A model generated the notes under the pieces. That model ran no database searches. It was not told the origin of the DNA and saw nothing but the letters and a program-made list of their open reading frames with translations. The translations under genes were made by a program, and so were the position numbers. 64,000 bases of DNA from Nephromyces sp. MM_2019 (lineage: Eukaryota > Apicomplexa > Aconoidasida > Nephromycida), in contig JADHZB010000022.1 of the NCBI GenBank assembly GCA_015657535.1, positions 1 to 64,000 on the forward strand, written 5' to 3'. Below, one piece after another: positions 37,809 to 49,148 of this stretch (positions are counted from its first letter, which is position 1; the number at the start of each line of letters is the position of its first letter).

Positions 37809-38721
37809 TTTCACGTCAAGGAAATCAGTACTTACTCACCGAATGTAAAGGAGGAAATTCAGTAATTGCATATAACGATAGGCGCTTCAAGAGAAATGTA
37901 TTAAAACAAACCTATATGGTACTTTACATTAAAGAGAGTATTCTCATGGTTTCAGCGGAAAAATTGAGTTACAGTGCAGTATTCAGTAGAAGCAGTCAAG
38001 CAATCCGAAGTTTTGAAGGTTCATTTTATAAATGGAGACCTCTTTTAATCACAAGACTTGATGAGTGCCCAGCCCTTCCATAACGACTCGCTTCTAGCCA
38101 ATCATGGTGTTATTTCTATGAAATGATAGAAATCCCTCGTAGAATATGTGATTAATTAAGCTGCAATGTTGATTGTTGTTTCTCTGCTGAACATACGTTT
38201 TTTGAATAAGCTTCGAAGCAGGGAAGCTTTGGCTATAGGGTGGTGAAAAATTGTATGTATTTATCCTGTAGTAAAATAAAAGTCAAATTGCAACGAATGG
38301 GATAGGCAGTTGCTAGAATACATGACTGATAACCGTTTTTATGCACTAAATCTATGAACTATACAAAGAAAAGTATTTTATTAAACTGAGGCAGGTACAA
38401 GGGCACTGCGGAAGTCAGAACTTTGGTTATGTCATGAACTACAACACAATGTATAAACCTTCGGCTGGCTCTTTTACAGCTAGATGAAATGCTTTAACAT
38501 TGATACACGTTTGCCAATCCCTGGTGCTACTCTGGGGTTATTGCAAAATATTGCGAGGTAACCTTACCTGCTGAACTTTCTCCTAGTATACAAAAAATGT
38601 CAACTTGCTGTGATTATGGATGCTTTATCATCTGCATTCATCATGTATATTTTTGCCTCTTCTATTTTGGTATTCTAGTTTCTTCCTATACTTTAAGTCA
38701 AAAATTTATGTTTTTGTCGAC

Positions 38722-38875
38722 TGCTAAGCTCCATATTTGGAGTGCACTGCTGTATAGTTACGTTTTCCAGGCCCGCAATTATCATGTGTATTATGACCTC
38801 CACTCTATTTAGATGCTCTAGTTTCTTTCTGCTACGCTCCATATTCGGAGTGAACTCCTGTGTACAATAACGCTT
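38722..38875. repeat. Two diverged copies of a 45-base element with a CTCCATATTYGGAG dyad
   Basis: Two segments about 108 bases apart share CTGCTAMGCTCCATATT, then YGGAGTG, and a related tail (TGTAtAGTTACGTTTTC versus TGTACAATAACGCTTTC). Each contains an inverted repeat CTCC..GGAG around an AT-rich centre. They lie in the intergenic space upstream of the two-exon gene. Confidence 0.5.
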
Positions 38876-39373
38876 TCTATCTTGAAGCTAGAAAGTTTTG
38901 CTGATAGTGCCATTGCATTTTGATACTGTAATTTCGCTTGCCACAAAAAAAACCTTGGATATTTTTTTCTTCCCCATCTAATTTTAAAATCACAAATTGT
39001 ATTTTACAGCAGCTTGAATTAATTGTGCAAAGTAAACGTCTAGAATCCAGACATACAATTGCCGCGTAGACGAGCCCTTGGGTGTCTGTACTATAGTCAA
39101 AATGACCAGGAACTATCACTATAGGGGTCTCATGCATGAAGCATGGTGCGGTACCGACTCGTGTTACGAATGTATTGCTCACCGTATGCATTTTCGTAGC
39201 TTGACCTCACTTCCTTACAACGCATCAAAGTTAAAATAGCTCCGGCTTTAGGCAGAATCTACATGCGATGAAGCAAATTCTATGTTTGAACCCATACGTG
39301 AGTCCATTTAATTTACTCACTGGTCCATCTTCAAATGCTTTTTGTCTTCTTTTGCTTTAATATTGGGAAGATT

Positions 39374-39405
39374 CCGGTCGAAAGTCTCCGGTCGAAAGTC
39401 TCCGA
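39374..39405 (+). repeat. Short tandem direct repeat upstream of the two-exon gene
   Basis: The unit CCGGTCGAAAGTCT occurs twice head to tail with no spacer, about 190 bases before the proposed start codon. It could be a duplicated transcription factor site or a simple duplication. Confidence 0.6.
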
Positions 39406-39591
39406 TTTTGCGTTATGTCCTTTGTGGTAATTCGGCCCCGAAGCGCCCGCAGCTCTTCTCGATATTTTCGATGCAATTGTATTCGTTCTTTTGGGCTAGA
39501 AATCTCTATTTTTGAAGCTAACGCTTAGCGTGGCTCATTTCAAGTTTTTTTAGAGTGAAGGTACAATCCTGCCGTGCCAATTGTACTTAGG

Positions 39592-42335
39592 ATGAATCTT
39601 CAGTGGTTTCCTGTGAACGTTACGACATGGAGGCCTGCCTACAATATTCCATACAACGGTAAATCACCGCATGCTAGACTCGGATATCTTCGTTATTCCC
39701 CATCTTCGCTGGAAGTGCCTACTCCTAATTTTTCTCCCAATTCTAGACTATTCCCCTCCCACGTTCTTCCTCCCTTGCTGAGTGAGATATCCGTGTATCT
39801 CAACGAGACTTTACTAACCTCAACATATATTTCTGACGTACTTGAAGTGCGTGGTAAATGCCCATTAGCCCAAGAAAATTGCGGGAATGAGGTGTGCTAC
39901 ACCTCTGATAATTCAATCACCAACACTTTACCTTCTGCTAATTTGCTGCTGCCTAAAAGTTCTCCCTGCGTTAATCATCTTTCCTTACGATATGGAGGGA
40001 TGCCTCCTCCGTTTCCCCAAGGGGCCAAATGGAAGGGAGGTATGGTAACTCCTGGATCTGTGGGTAAGGGCAGGAGGGCACTCACTCCAGAAGCTTTCGT
40101 GGATGTTCTAGATGAATGGCAACCTACGTTGGCGACGCTGCTTGCTGAAGAGGTGGCAGTCGCAAAGCTTTGCCGAAAGGGAGATTCTCCTGGGAAATTT
40201 ATTGCGAAAAAATATGAAAAAAGCTTACAGAAGATATTTAGCTTTGTGAATGATGTTATGAGCATTTACAAAAAGCGAGTGTCTAACGTAGGGAGGGCCA
40301 TTCAAATAGGGAAAGAAGCGCTTGATTTCGCTCAGAATGAGAATAAGTGTTTACAGACTCCCCAAAATGATGACAGTAGCGGGTTCGGTCTCGAAGAATG
40401 GCTGAGTAATAGCGGTGTCGTGAACCGAGAACCGCTATCCTATGCAGCAGTAAAAATTCCCTCGTCGACTTCTGGGGGCGTAAGCAACTCGCGTAAGGCA
40501 GAACTATCTGAGAATATCGATCTTCGCACCCCGCATTTTCTCTTCAATTTCCCCGCTCATCTAAGTGATTACTACCACTTTTTAGAGGGCAAAGATGCGC
40601 GAATAGCTTTGGTGCACTCACCCTTACAGGCCCGAAGCTGCTCTAACTCTGATTCTCTTAACGGGAATCATCAAGTTGCATTGTTACTCCCCACACATAC
40701 AAAGGAGAGGGAAAGCACAGGCGCACAGGGAGGATCTGAGCAATCGGAACCCCTAGAAGGTGAGTGCGAATAACAGCGGACTTTATTACTTTATAGGATG
40801 GTTATTCCGCATAGGCAGATGTCGCTTACTGATGAAGGGCAAAGCACCTGTACCAGAGGGTAGATTCACAAGAGGTTACCGTATATATTATTCGAAGAGG
40901 GGCGTTGTAGAGCTTTTTTTTATATTTTGTGCACTTCCAACGTTGTAGCAAAACTTATTGTAGAGGTATTTTAGACCCATCCTATTCTATCTTTTCTGTG
41001 TATTACCAAATTGAGCTATGCACAAAGATTAAAGCAACTTGCCTATGTTTTGCTGTTTTTCCCCCTACCCTTTAAAATCTCGAAAACATCTACTAATTTT
41101 ATCCTGTCATAAAAAAGTTTTTTTTCCAGAAATTCTTCAATTCTAAGTGATTATATTCAGAAATTCTTTTTGATCCGCTTCTGCTATTTTGTTTATTTTG
41201 CGCAGGCACCTCCCGAAATGAATTAAGCTCTCCTGTGTGTAGTAAAACTTTAAATGAAGGATTTATATCGGGAATATCAATATCAGGACTCGGCTACGAT
41301 GAAACTCCTGCATTGAGAACTAAATACCTCGATGCGTCACTTTCTCTATTTTCGCCATCTCTCCCTCGCTTCCTTCCTCTTAGCATGGGTAATGTCATGG
41401 AGGTTTTTCACAGTGTACTAAATGGAGTCGACATAGTAGAATGTTATTACCCGATCAGTTTAGCCCTAGAAGGTAAGGCCCTTATTTTTGACTTCTCAAA
41501 TATATGTGACGATAAGCAAGTACTCCTTGGTTGCCAATTAGTTTCAAAAAATGGAAATGGACACGAACAGCAGCTTTATGGCATAGTTGATAATTCTTCT
41601 GTTAAGTGTCCTTTTATTAAAGAATGCGCTGATATAGAGAAAGATAGATTAGGAACTTCAATTGAAAAAACTGTAGCCAGCGATAGTTTTGCGCAAAATA
41701 GCTTAAAGGCCATGCAGCATAGCTGCGGTAGTAACGGAGGATTAGTGAAGGAAACAAAAGTTTTACTAGAAGATATTAGCTGCAACGGGAGTCAGTGTAG
41801 GTCTGGCAACGATGGCTGCGCAGAATTATTCCAAGCTGCAGCTCCGGTTGAAAGCAACATCTCAAATTCACGAGATGCTGCTTCATCGGAACCTGCTTTT
41901 GCCGCGGAGGGTTTTTCAGTGCATCCAAAACTTGCTGCGGAGTCGACAGTATCGTGGTGCTCCCATGATATACAGCCTTTTTCGCAGCTGTCTGCTAAAA
42001 AACAGGTGAAAGATATAAGGGAAATATTCATGGGGAATGATGCGTTTGAGGCCTACTCCCCATGTGTTTTAGACTTGAAAGATATAATTTTTTCTGCAGA
42101 TTTTAACATCATTTCAGAGAATTCCTTAGTAAAGGAGACTAGGGCTTATATTCACCACCTCATCACTGTCCATGAAATGCTAGGAACTACTTTGCTATGT
42201 ATGCACAACTTACAAATGTATTGGGAACTTTTTAGGGAAATTCGAAGGGCATGTTCATGTAATACTGGCTCAGATAAATCACCTCTGGAAGCTTTCATAA
42301 TGCGATTTATCGAGAGAAACATGCGTTTCTCCTAG
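39592..42335 (+). CDS. Conserved-looking two-exon gene of unknown function, 765 residues
   Basis: Exons 39592-40759 and 41206-42335 are joined across a 446-base intron with gtgagt donor and ttttgcgcag acceptor, phase 1 on both sides, giving 765 residues. I chose the ATG at 39592 (MNLQWFPVN) because the six codons before it begin with GTG. The frame is the second longest in the window and has balanced composition. No catalytic motif, signal peptide or membrane helix is obvious. Residues about 190-260 form a helical, charged region (DEWQPTLATLLAEEVAVAKL) that may be a coiled coil, as may the last 70 residues (HHLITVHEMLGTTLLCMHNL). The middle, on either side of the intron, is Ser-rich and probably disordered. 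The intron has no UG repeats. The function cannot be assigned. Confidence 0.8.
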
Positions 42336-45300
42336 GGATTTGTTTTGGATAATAAAAAATTGTATCCGCACTGTTGAGAGGCTAAAAAAAGCATTTCTTG
42401 ATTTTTTAAAGAAGCCTACTATTGCTTTTCTTGTTTTTAAATGGTTAAATATACGGAAAAGCTAACTTTCTCTTTATATTGATTATCGCTATACTCATAG
42501 TATGGCAGAATGCCGAGTACGTAATGTGGGCAGCTTCATTTGATGCGTAGCCCACTTGTAAATGTATGTGATGCATTATTTTGACGAATCCTACTGCTTT
42601 TGCTATGAAGCTATGTTAAGGTGAAATAGTAACGCAAAGAACTTGTTATGTTGCGCTGTTTTTGCTCTTGATATTTTCTGTGTGGCCTGATATGCCTGCT
42701 ATGCTGAAACTGATCTGGTTTTGAGAAGATCAAACGCTGTGATAGCACTAGGGATTATGAGTTATATGGCTATCCTGAGTTTGATTTCAAATTGGACCAA
42801 TTTCTATTTACTTTTCACTGGCTTAATTTCTCTGAAGGGCGAGATATCTCCGCGATAATTTATTATTAAAGCCTGAAAATAAGAAACACTTCAGTGCTAT
42901 AACCGAGTCAAAAAGGCCTGGTTTCACGAGAAAATTCGTGTTATTGTTCCTACTTGTGTTGAAGCCTTACTGTTAACCCTAGAGTGTCCAGCGTATGTTA
43001 GCGCATGCACCGCAAGGAAGTTATAGCCGGCTTTTCTGATGCTCCCTGCAGTGATTACTTGGAGTATATCGAGGGCTTCTCTCAGCTTTCATGCAGAAAG
43101 AGAATAACGTAATTAACATAATTGCTATTAAATGCCAATATCTCTATGCGCGCACAATGAGTCCGGGAACAGCGTATTTGTACGCTATAAGCGCTATATG
43201 TTGGCGAAGAGCATCGTAACTACAGAAATTTCACGATCAGTCGGCGCCTTATCTCAGGAAAGATGTTGGCAATAACTCTTTTAGGTGCGGGTATAATATT
43301 TTTAGCAGAAGGGAGCATGGATTGAGGTGAGCATTACTTCTTTTTATGGATCCACGGCGGAGTAAAAAATTTGTACTAGCGACGAAACGGTGTTCAGAAG
43401 TAGCGTTACCACGAAATAGATATAGTTACTCTTTGTATTCCACACAGCAAGCGAAATAATGTGCAAGCTTGCTGTGCTCAACAGTCTCACAAGTTTACGC
43501 CTTTTTCTTCACCTCGACTTCCAAAAATCGCGTTATTTATTCGCCGACGCTTATAAGCAACGAACTCTACCTTCTATGTTCATCCAGATTGATATTGCAT
43601 GCACTTGTATAAAATACATCTTTTGTTTCTTAACACGGACAAGTGCCATAAAGGTACGCTTCATGAAACTTTTGAGGTTCACCCACGTTGCGTACTTGCT
43701 TTCTATATATTACTCATGCAACGAGCTGTTCGTTCGCTGCATGCAGAAATGAGGCAGCGCAGCGCTTAGATAGTCGCGTTTAATGAACTGGAAGCAAAGT
43801 TTAAACATGGATATGACGCTATAGGTGGGACTCTAGGCACCTTTTGAGGGCGGTTCATTCATTCTATCTACCAGTTTTTTCCTGGTATTGAAGGTGAAGG
43901 GAGAGTCATTATAACTCATAACCTTGTTGGCGTCTTTCGGCTAGATGCAGCAGTCGTTTTATATGCTAACAGCTTGACTAGCAAAAAAGATTATGAATTT
44001 TTCGAGTGGTAATTTAATGATTCGTGAATAACAACCTGATGATGCAGACCTCAAGCTGTCGCTCCGCTCATTTATCAGTGAAAATCAGCAAGTTTGCCTT
44101 TTGGCAGGTACTGCTTCAAATTCAGAGTATAAACCGGCGAAATTTCCAGAAAATTTTTTGCGACATACTGTGATTTGTAGTGCTTTTCAAAAATACTTCG
44201 CACTCTACAGCTTTAAATATTGTGCTTATTTTATGGGGAGCATATTTCCCTTCAAGGCTATAAAAATCTTACACACCCGCTACAGCTATGCCCGTATAAA
44301 TCGACGTGGTGCTAGTCTGATGCGAAGTAGTGGCCTTAGACATGAAGTACAGGGATTGAAAGAAGATGCCGAATGCACGGTAAAATAAAAACAAAAATAA
44401 GGGGTTTTTCAAATCAGAAAGGAGAAGGCCAAAATATGAAGGGATGCAACCTGAATTTTCGAAAGAAACAAGTAGCAAACGGGACAAAAAATATATTGCC
44501 TATAGAAATAGCGAAAAACCGATGTGAAGTAAAATTGCACGACACAAATGTGGAAAAATGTGCAATTCGCTATGTAAGTGTGCTTGAAATAAAGGCTAGG
44601 CGTGCACTTTACATGTACATGTCGGCTCTAACGCTTCCCAGAAGGGGGACTTCAGCATATCCACTGCTAATTAATCAGTAGTAGGTTTTCGGATAACACA
44701 TCATGAACGGCTAAGAATTCAATAACTTATGGTTCAAGCTTCGCATTCAGGAATGCAATAACCGCATGATACTCTACTCGTTCATTGCAAGGGGCATATG
44801 CGCCCCCAAGAGCGGCAAGCTAGATAAGTCCTTCAATTTATTCATTGCAGTTTCGCCTCTCGTCTTTGGAAACTACGCTATTCAACGGTTTAACCGGAAC
44901 ACTACCCTGTCAGATCAAACGTATCGTACTGGCGTACAAAAAAAGAACGCCTTGGGGCTAAAACTGCTTTTTCTGGAATTCTTTCATCTGTTTGACAAAG
45001 TGCTATTAAAAAATAGTATGCGACCATCTATTGCTTAATGCCTCATCCTGAAGGATCTGTTCGTATGGGCTTGAGTTTTTGTGTGTACGGCTGAGCTTTG
45101 AACGTGTATAGTCGACTTTTCAGGGTAAGCAGTCGAGCTTTTGATCTGTACGTGTGCTATCGTGCTTTTGAGCTGAGGTTTTGCAGTTGGGCATGTAGTG
45201 GACGCAAATGAGCCTATTTTAAGTAAAAATGAGATTTTGTCCCTTTAATTCTTCCGTGATTCTCTTTGGAGGCGTAGATTGATGCTGCAACCTTCGAGAT

Positions 45301-46202
45301 AGATTCCCATATACCCGTAGAACCATACAAAGTTTGCAGTTCAAGGCGTTCGCACCGGGGGGGTGTTATTTTGAGTCAGCTTCGAACATCTCTCCTGGCA
45401 AGCTTGTTTCTTTTTTGTTTCCTACTGAAATCCTCACCAGCTGCCTTTAAAGCGTCATTTTTGGAGGTAAAAAATTTTAATTACCGCTTAACAGGCGGCC
45501 CCCAACAGATCTTTAGCTTAGGGTTTAGCGTTGAGCCTTTCAACACGACGCATGTAGCACTTAAAGAAAGTAAAATGTGATCGCCGTCAACGCAATTGCG
45601 TTTTTTGAACATTCTTGACAACCGGACTAGTATATTGTTCCGGGGAAATGCCTTCTTTTGAAGGTTATTCTACAATTCTTAGAAGCTCTCTTATCGGCAT
45701 ACATTAAAAACAAAACGCCAAACTGTTCCAATGCTACCCTAATATATTAGTGGGTGTACTACAAAGCATTCTGCAGAATATTCTGCAGCAAAACCATATT
45801 CCAATCTAAAGCCTGAGCGTATATATCTTCCTCTTAACCCCTACAAATCACCCCATTCCAGCAACTCCACCAAGTTTAATTTTGTTCTGTGTGATATCCT
45901 CGTATCCATATATCTTATTATATCCTATTCATTCATTTTCCTCTAAAAATCCAGCAAGCTCTTAATCTTCAGCATTAACTTGAAGTAACGTAAAAAAAGG
46001 TTCAATACCCATCCATGTGAATATTAATAATATTCATGCACTAAGAATATCATAAAACAAACCGTAGATACACTAACGAAAGCAGACTTTGTGTTTTTGC
46101 TGCTCCCCGCAAATGGGAAATGGACAACAAGGGCTCCTTTTCCCTAATTACTAGCTAGATATACTGACTTTCAGAAGTATGTGAATGATGCGGAAGAACT
46201 GC
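42336..46202. other. Mostly non-coding convergent interval; possible weak + strand exons
   Basis: Lies between the two-exon gene (+) and the sulfurase 3' end (-). A succession of + strand open stretches without family resemblance occurs at 43459-43752, 44101-44388 (after a good ttttggcag acceptor), 44373-44681, 44766-45038 (ends in helical KLLFLEFFHLFDKVLL) and 45371-45580 (hydrophobic, signal-peptide-like start but no ATG). They could be exons of one unrecognised + strand gene, but I could not chain them. A perfect 18-base palindrome lies at 45771-45788. Confidence 0.25.
45771..45788. repeat. 18-bp perfect palindrome downstream of the sulfurase gene
   Basis: CTGCAGAATATTCTGCAG is its own reverse complement. 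It lies about 415 bases beyond the stop codon of the minus-strand sulfurase, in a convergent intergenic space. The placement is like that of the palindrome after COPZ, but the sequence is different. Confidence 0.8.
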
Positions 46203-49148
46203 TCAAAAAATGCCCCATTCTGCCATTGCCATTCCAATGGTAACCCTACTCCTTAAACCAAGTATTTTGAATCGTTTTTTCTTAATGACTTCTACGGTAC
46301 CCCCTCGGGATGATGAGGAAGTAGACTCAGAGAGCGAAACCGTAGAACTCTCATCATTCTGAGATGTAGCCAATGGTTCCTCCATTAAGTGCATGATTAT
46401 ACCCATCCTGGGGAGTCGCTCCTTACGAAGCACAAAGGAACCAGAGGCTTTAATTTCTCCAAAATTCTTCCAAACGGTAGCTAAGCTACGAAGTACCGCT
46501 GAATCGCGCTTCCCATCTGAAAAGTAGGGAAAACGTGCTAGTCAGATGCAGAGATGTAGTCATGCAAAAGCGACAAGGCAATATAAAGAAAAAAGCATCA
46601 AAAGTCAAGTAATATACATGGAAAAAGAGGAGAACGAGGTAGAGGGAGGGGGAGAGATGGGTAAAGACAGTGAAAGGCACATTGTTACATCAAAATCAAA
46701 GAAAGCGAGAGGCAGATAAATAAAGAGAGGTTTAAGATACACCTATACGCTTACTTTCAGGGTTTACATCGATAGAGCGGCAACGAATGCAGCCACCTTC
46801 AACTTCAAATACCTAAGAAGCAAAAAATAGATGCGAAAAAACAGCACGAAAAACTGGATTTACAGTGATTTACAAGAAAGGGAGATAAAGCATTGGTTCA
46901 GAAATTCTTAAAAAAGATATACGTGGGGAACACACACACCCAAATACACACAGAACCACACCCACACACACACATAAATTCGGCACTAAATGAAGTACTC
47001 TCCAGAGTCAGACACGGATTTAAGATATCCATGCCGTACTCTTCAGATGGAAAAAGAGAATGAACGAAGATTTACATACAGGAATGATATTAAAAAACTC
47101 GAAGAACTCCCTCTTAATGATGAGAGCAGAGGCAATTAACACACATACGCTGCGATGCATACAAAATTAAAAAAACAGTTCACAAAGATACACTTAGCAC
47201 AGAAAGCAATCAAATCTACATAATGAACACACGCTGCACCACCGAACATACAATTTCAATATCATCAAGCACACACACACTTGAGAATATAAAGAAAGAC
47301 ACGATGCAAACTCACCAAAGAATCAATAATAACACTGCTGAAAGATCGTTCCATTAACGGAGGAAGACCAGAAACTAGGAAGTTTGAACGAAATCTGCAA
47401 AAAGAAAGCGTTAATTGATTACAAGTTGCATTGAATGTATCAGGAAGCTCTTAGAGAGCCTAAAGTAATGGCTGCACTGCAGCATCACTTAAAAAACTTC
47501 AAGGTAGAAAATTGCAATATTTATTGTGTAAATTATACTTTTTGATATATTTTTAATGATTTTCTTCATAAGTTTTCATGATATTTATTCATAATTTAGA
47601 AACTATTAGATTGCAGGCGATCTTTCAGTCACAAAAACCACTTTTTATAAGAAAATTCAAGCAAACTTCAGAGGAAGTACAAAGAAAATTAGAGAATCGC
47701 AGTCGAAAGCTTATAAAAACATAAATTTCAGGGCTAAAATGATGAGTAAAAGCCTTGAGAAGCAAAGATTAGGCTAAAGTTTTCTTTTTCAAATATATCT
47801 TTTTTTAATGAAATTTACGCCCGTCTTCACAAGATTTTCCTTGAGATCCAAATGCTTGACGATGAAGTCGAAAGCAGAGCGGAGTCAAAAAGTAAGTGCG
47901 AGAGGTGTTTGAAAAAAGGCTTTTTAGACTTATTTCCAGTTAAAAAACAAAAGGAGAGGAGAAATAGACTGAGGATAAGTACAGCTCATTCTAGGGAGAA
48001 AGAATAACTCATTGCGCGAAACTAACGCCAAAACCCCCACAAATCCCCCATAAACCCCCCATAAACCCCAGACGGTCAAACAAGGATAAACTATAAAAAT
48101 ATCCTATAAATATATCATTTAAACCCTTGAATTCAGCATAAGAAACATCTTCATAAAGAGAATATCTCAAAGCAATTTTAGTAGCTATCGCTACTTTTAG
48201 AAGAATCCAAAATCCTACTCTTCGTCTGAAGCACATTATATTATATTAAAACAAAATGCACACACAAATAGCTATAACCTTTTATGCTTTAACGCCCTAC
48301 ACACAAATACGCACATAGCTGCTGCCAAGCTTCATGCTTTCATGCCCTAAATGCACACACATGCACATACACACAGTTACTACCCTTTGTCCTTTCACGT
48401 TCTACACTGGCACACACACACATGCATATCTACTGCCTTCACACTTTTATACCTCATGCTCACACGCTACTACCAAAACCCCTATAATGCCTCCTAAACA
48501 CCCAAAACAACATAAAACCCTGCTCTAACCTAGCAGAATTGAGCTTAACGTCAAAGGAGGGCTGAATAAACTCCAAAGTGCTTTCAGATATCAGGAGGAA
48601 GGGGGAGGTTTGCACACACGCTATATTACTGCGGGGTATATGATAAAGAGCTTTCATCTCATTGCAGTCGACTGATATACTCTGAAGATATACTTTGTGC
48701 TCACTTTCTTTCTCGCCACCTCTTCTTCTCAATACATTAGCCCTTAAGATTTCATCTTCCATATATTCAACCAAATTTCCTTTTTCGTTCTTCAAAGACG
48801 GATGAGGAGGAAGAGAACTAAACATGACTGCTTTCCTGCCTAAAAATCGATGAAGCCAGCAGCTTAAACCCTCCTTGTAGAACTGTGTGCGTCCAATACC
48901 TTCAAGGATGTGATGCTTTGAATCTTTAATGTTTTTTGAAGTATTGTCATCCAAAAAAACATCATTTTTGGATGATCTCTTCATAAATAACCTGTCAGGC
49001 AAGAGAAATCTCTGCGTGATCCTCTCATGTCGAAGATTTTGGATCCACTTATCTTCAAAGTCGAGCTGATGACGAGCATCTTTATCTTCAAAGAAGCTCT
49101 GACTGTAGGTCGCCATTGAAGAGGGGAAGATTTTCACTTGGGTTGAAG
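46203..49148 (-). CDS. MOCOS: Sulfurase exons 2-5: MOSC domain
   Basis: Exon 2 (48530-49148) follows a strong polypyrimidine acceptor and carries LSCWLHRFLGRKAVMF, the counterpart of the family's W-F...VGRPC segment, and CVQTSPFLLISESTLEFI, matching the ANEGQFLL-SE-S block. Exon 3 (47316-47394) has the FRPN-LVVSG-like FRSNFLVSG. Exon 4 (46743-46812) has the C-x-R-C...ID motif. Exon 5 (46203-46516) ends the domain with a Ser-rich insertion (about 30 residues) before a final KILGLRSRVTIG strand and the stop. All phases agree (1, 2, 0, 1). Confidence 0.9.

Larger units (their letters stand above)
37809..39591. other. Intergenic region between HAP2 and the two-exon gene
   Basis: No convincing exon. 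A 92-codon open frame at 37805-38083 starts inside the HAP2 stop codon and is probably 3' UTR. A pair of diverged repeats lies at about 38722-38767 and 38830-38875, and a short exact direct repeat at about 39374-39405; both are described in the findings. Confidence 0.5.
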
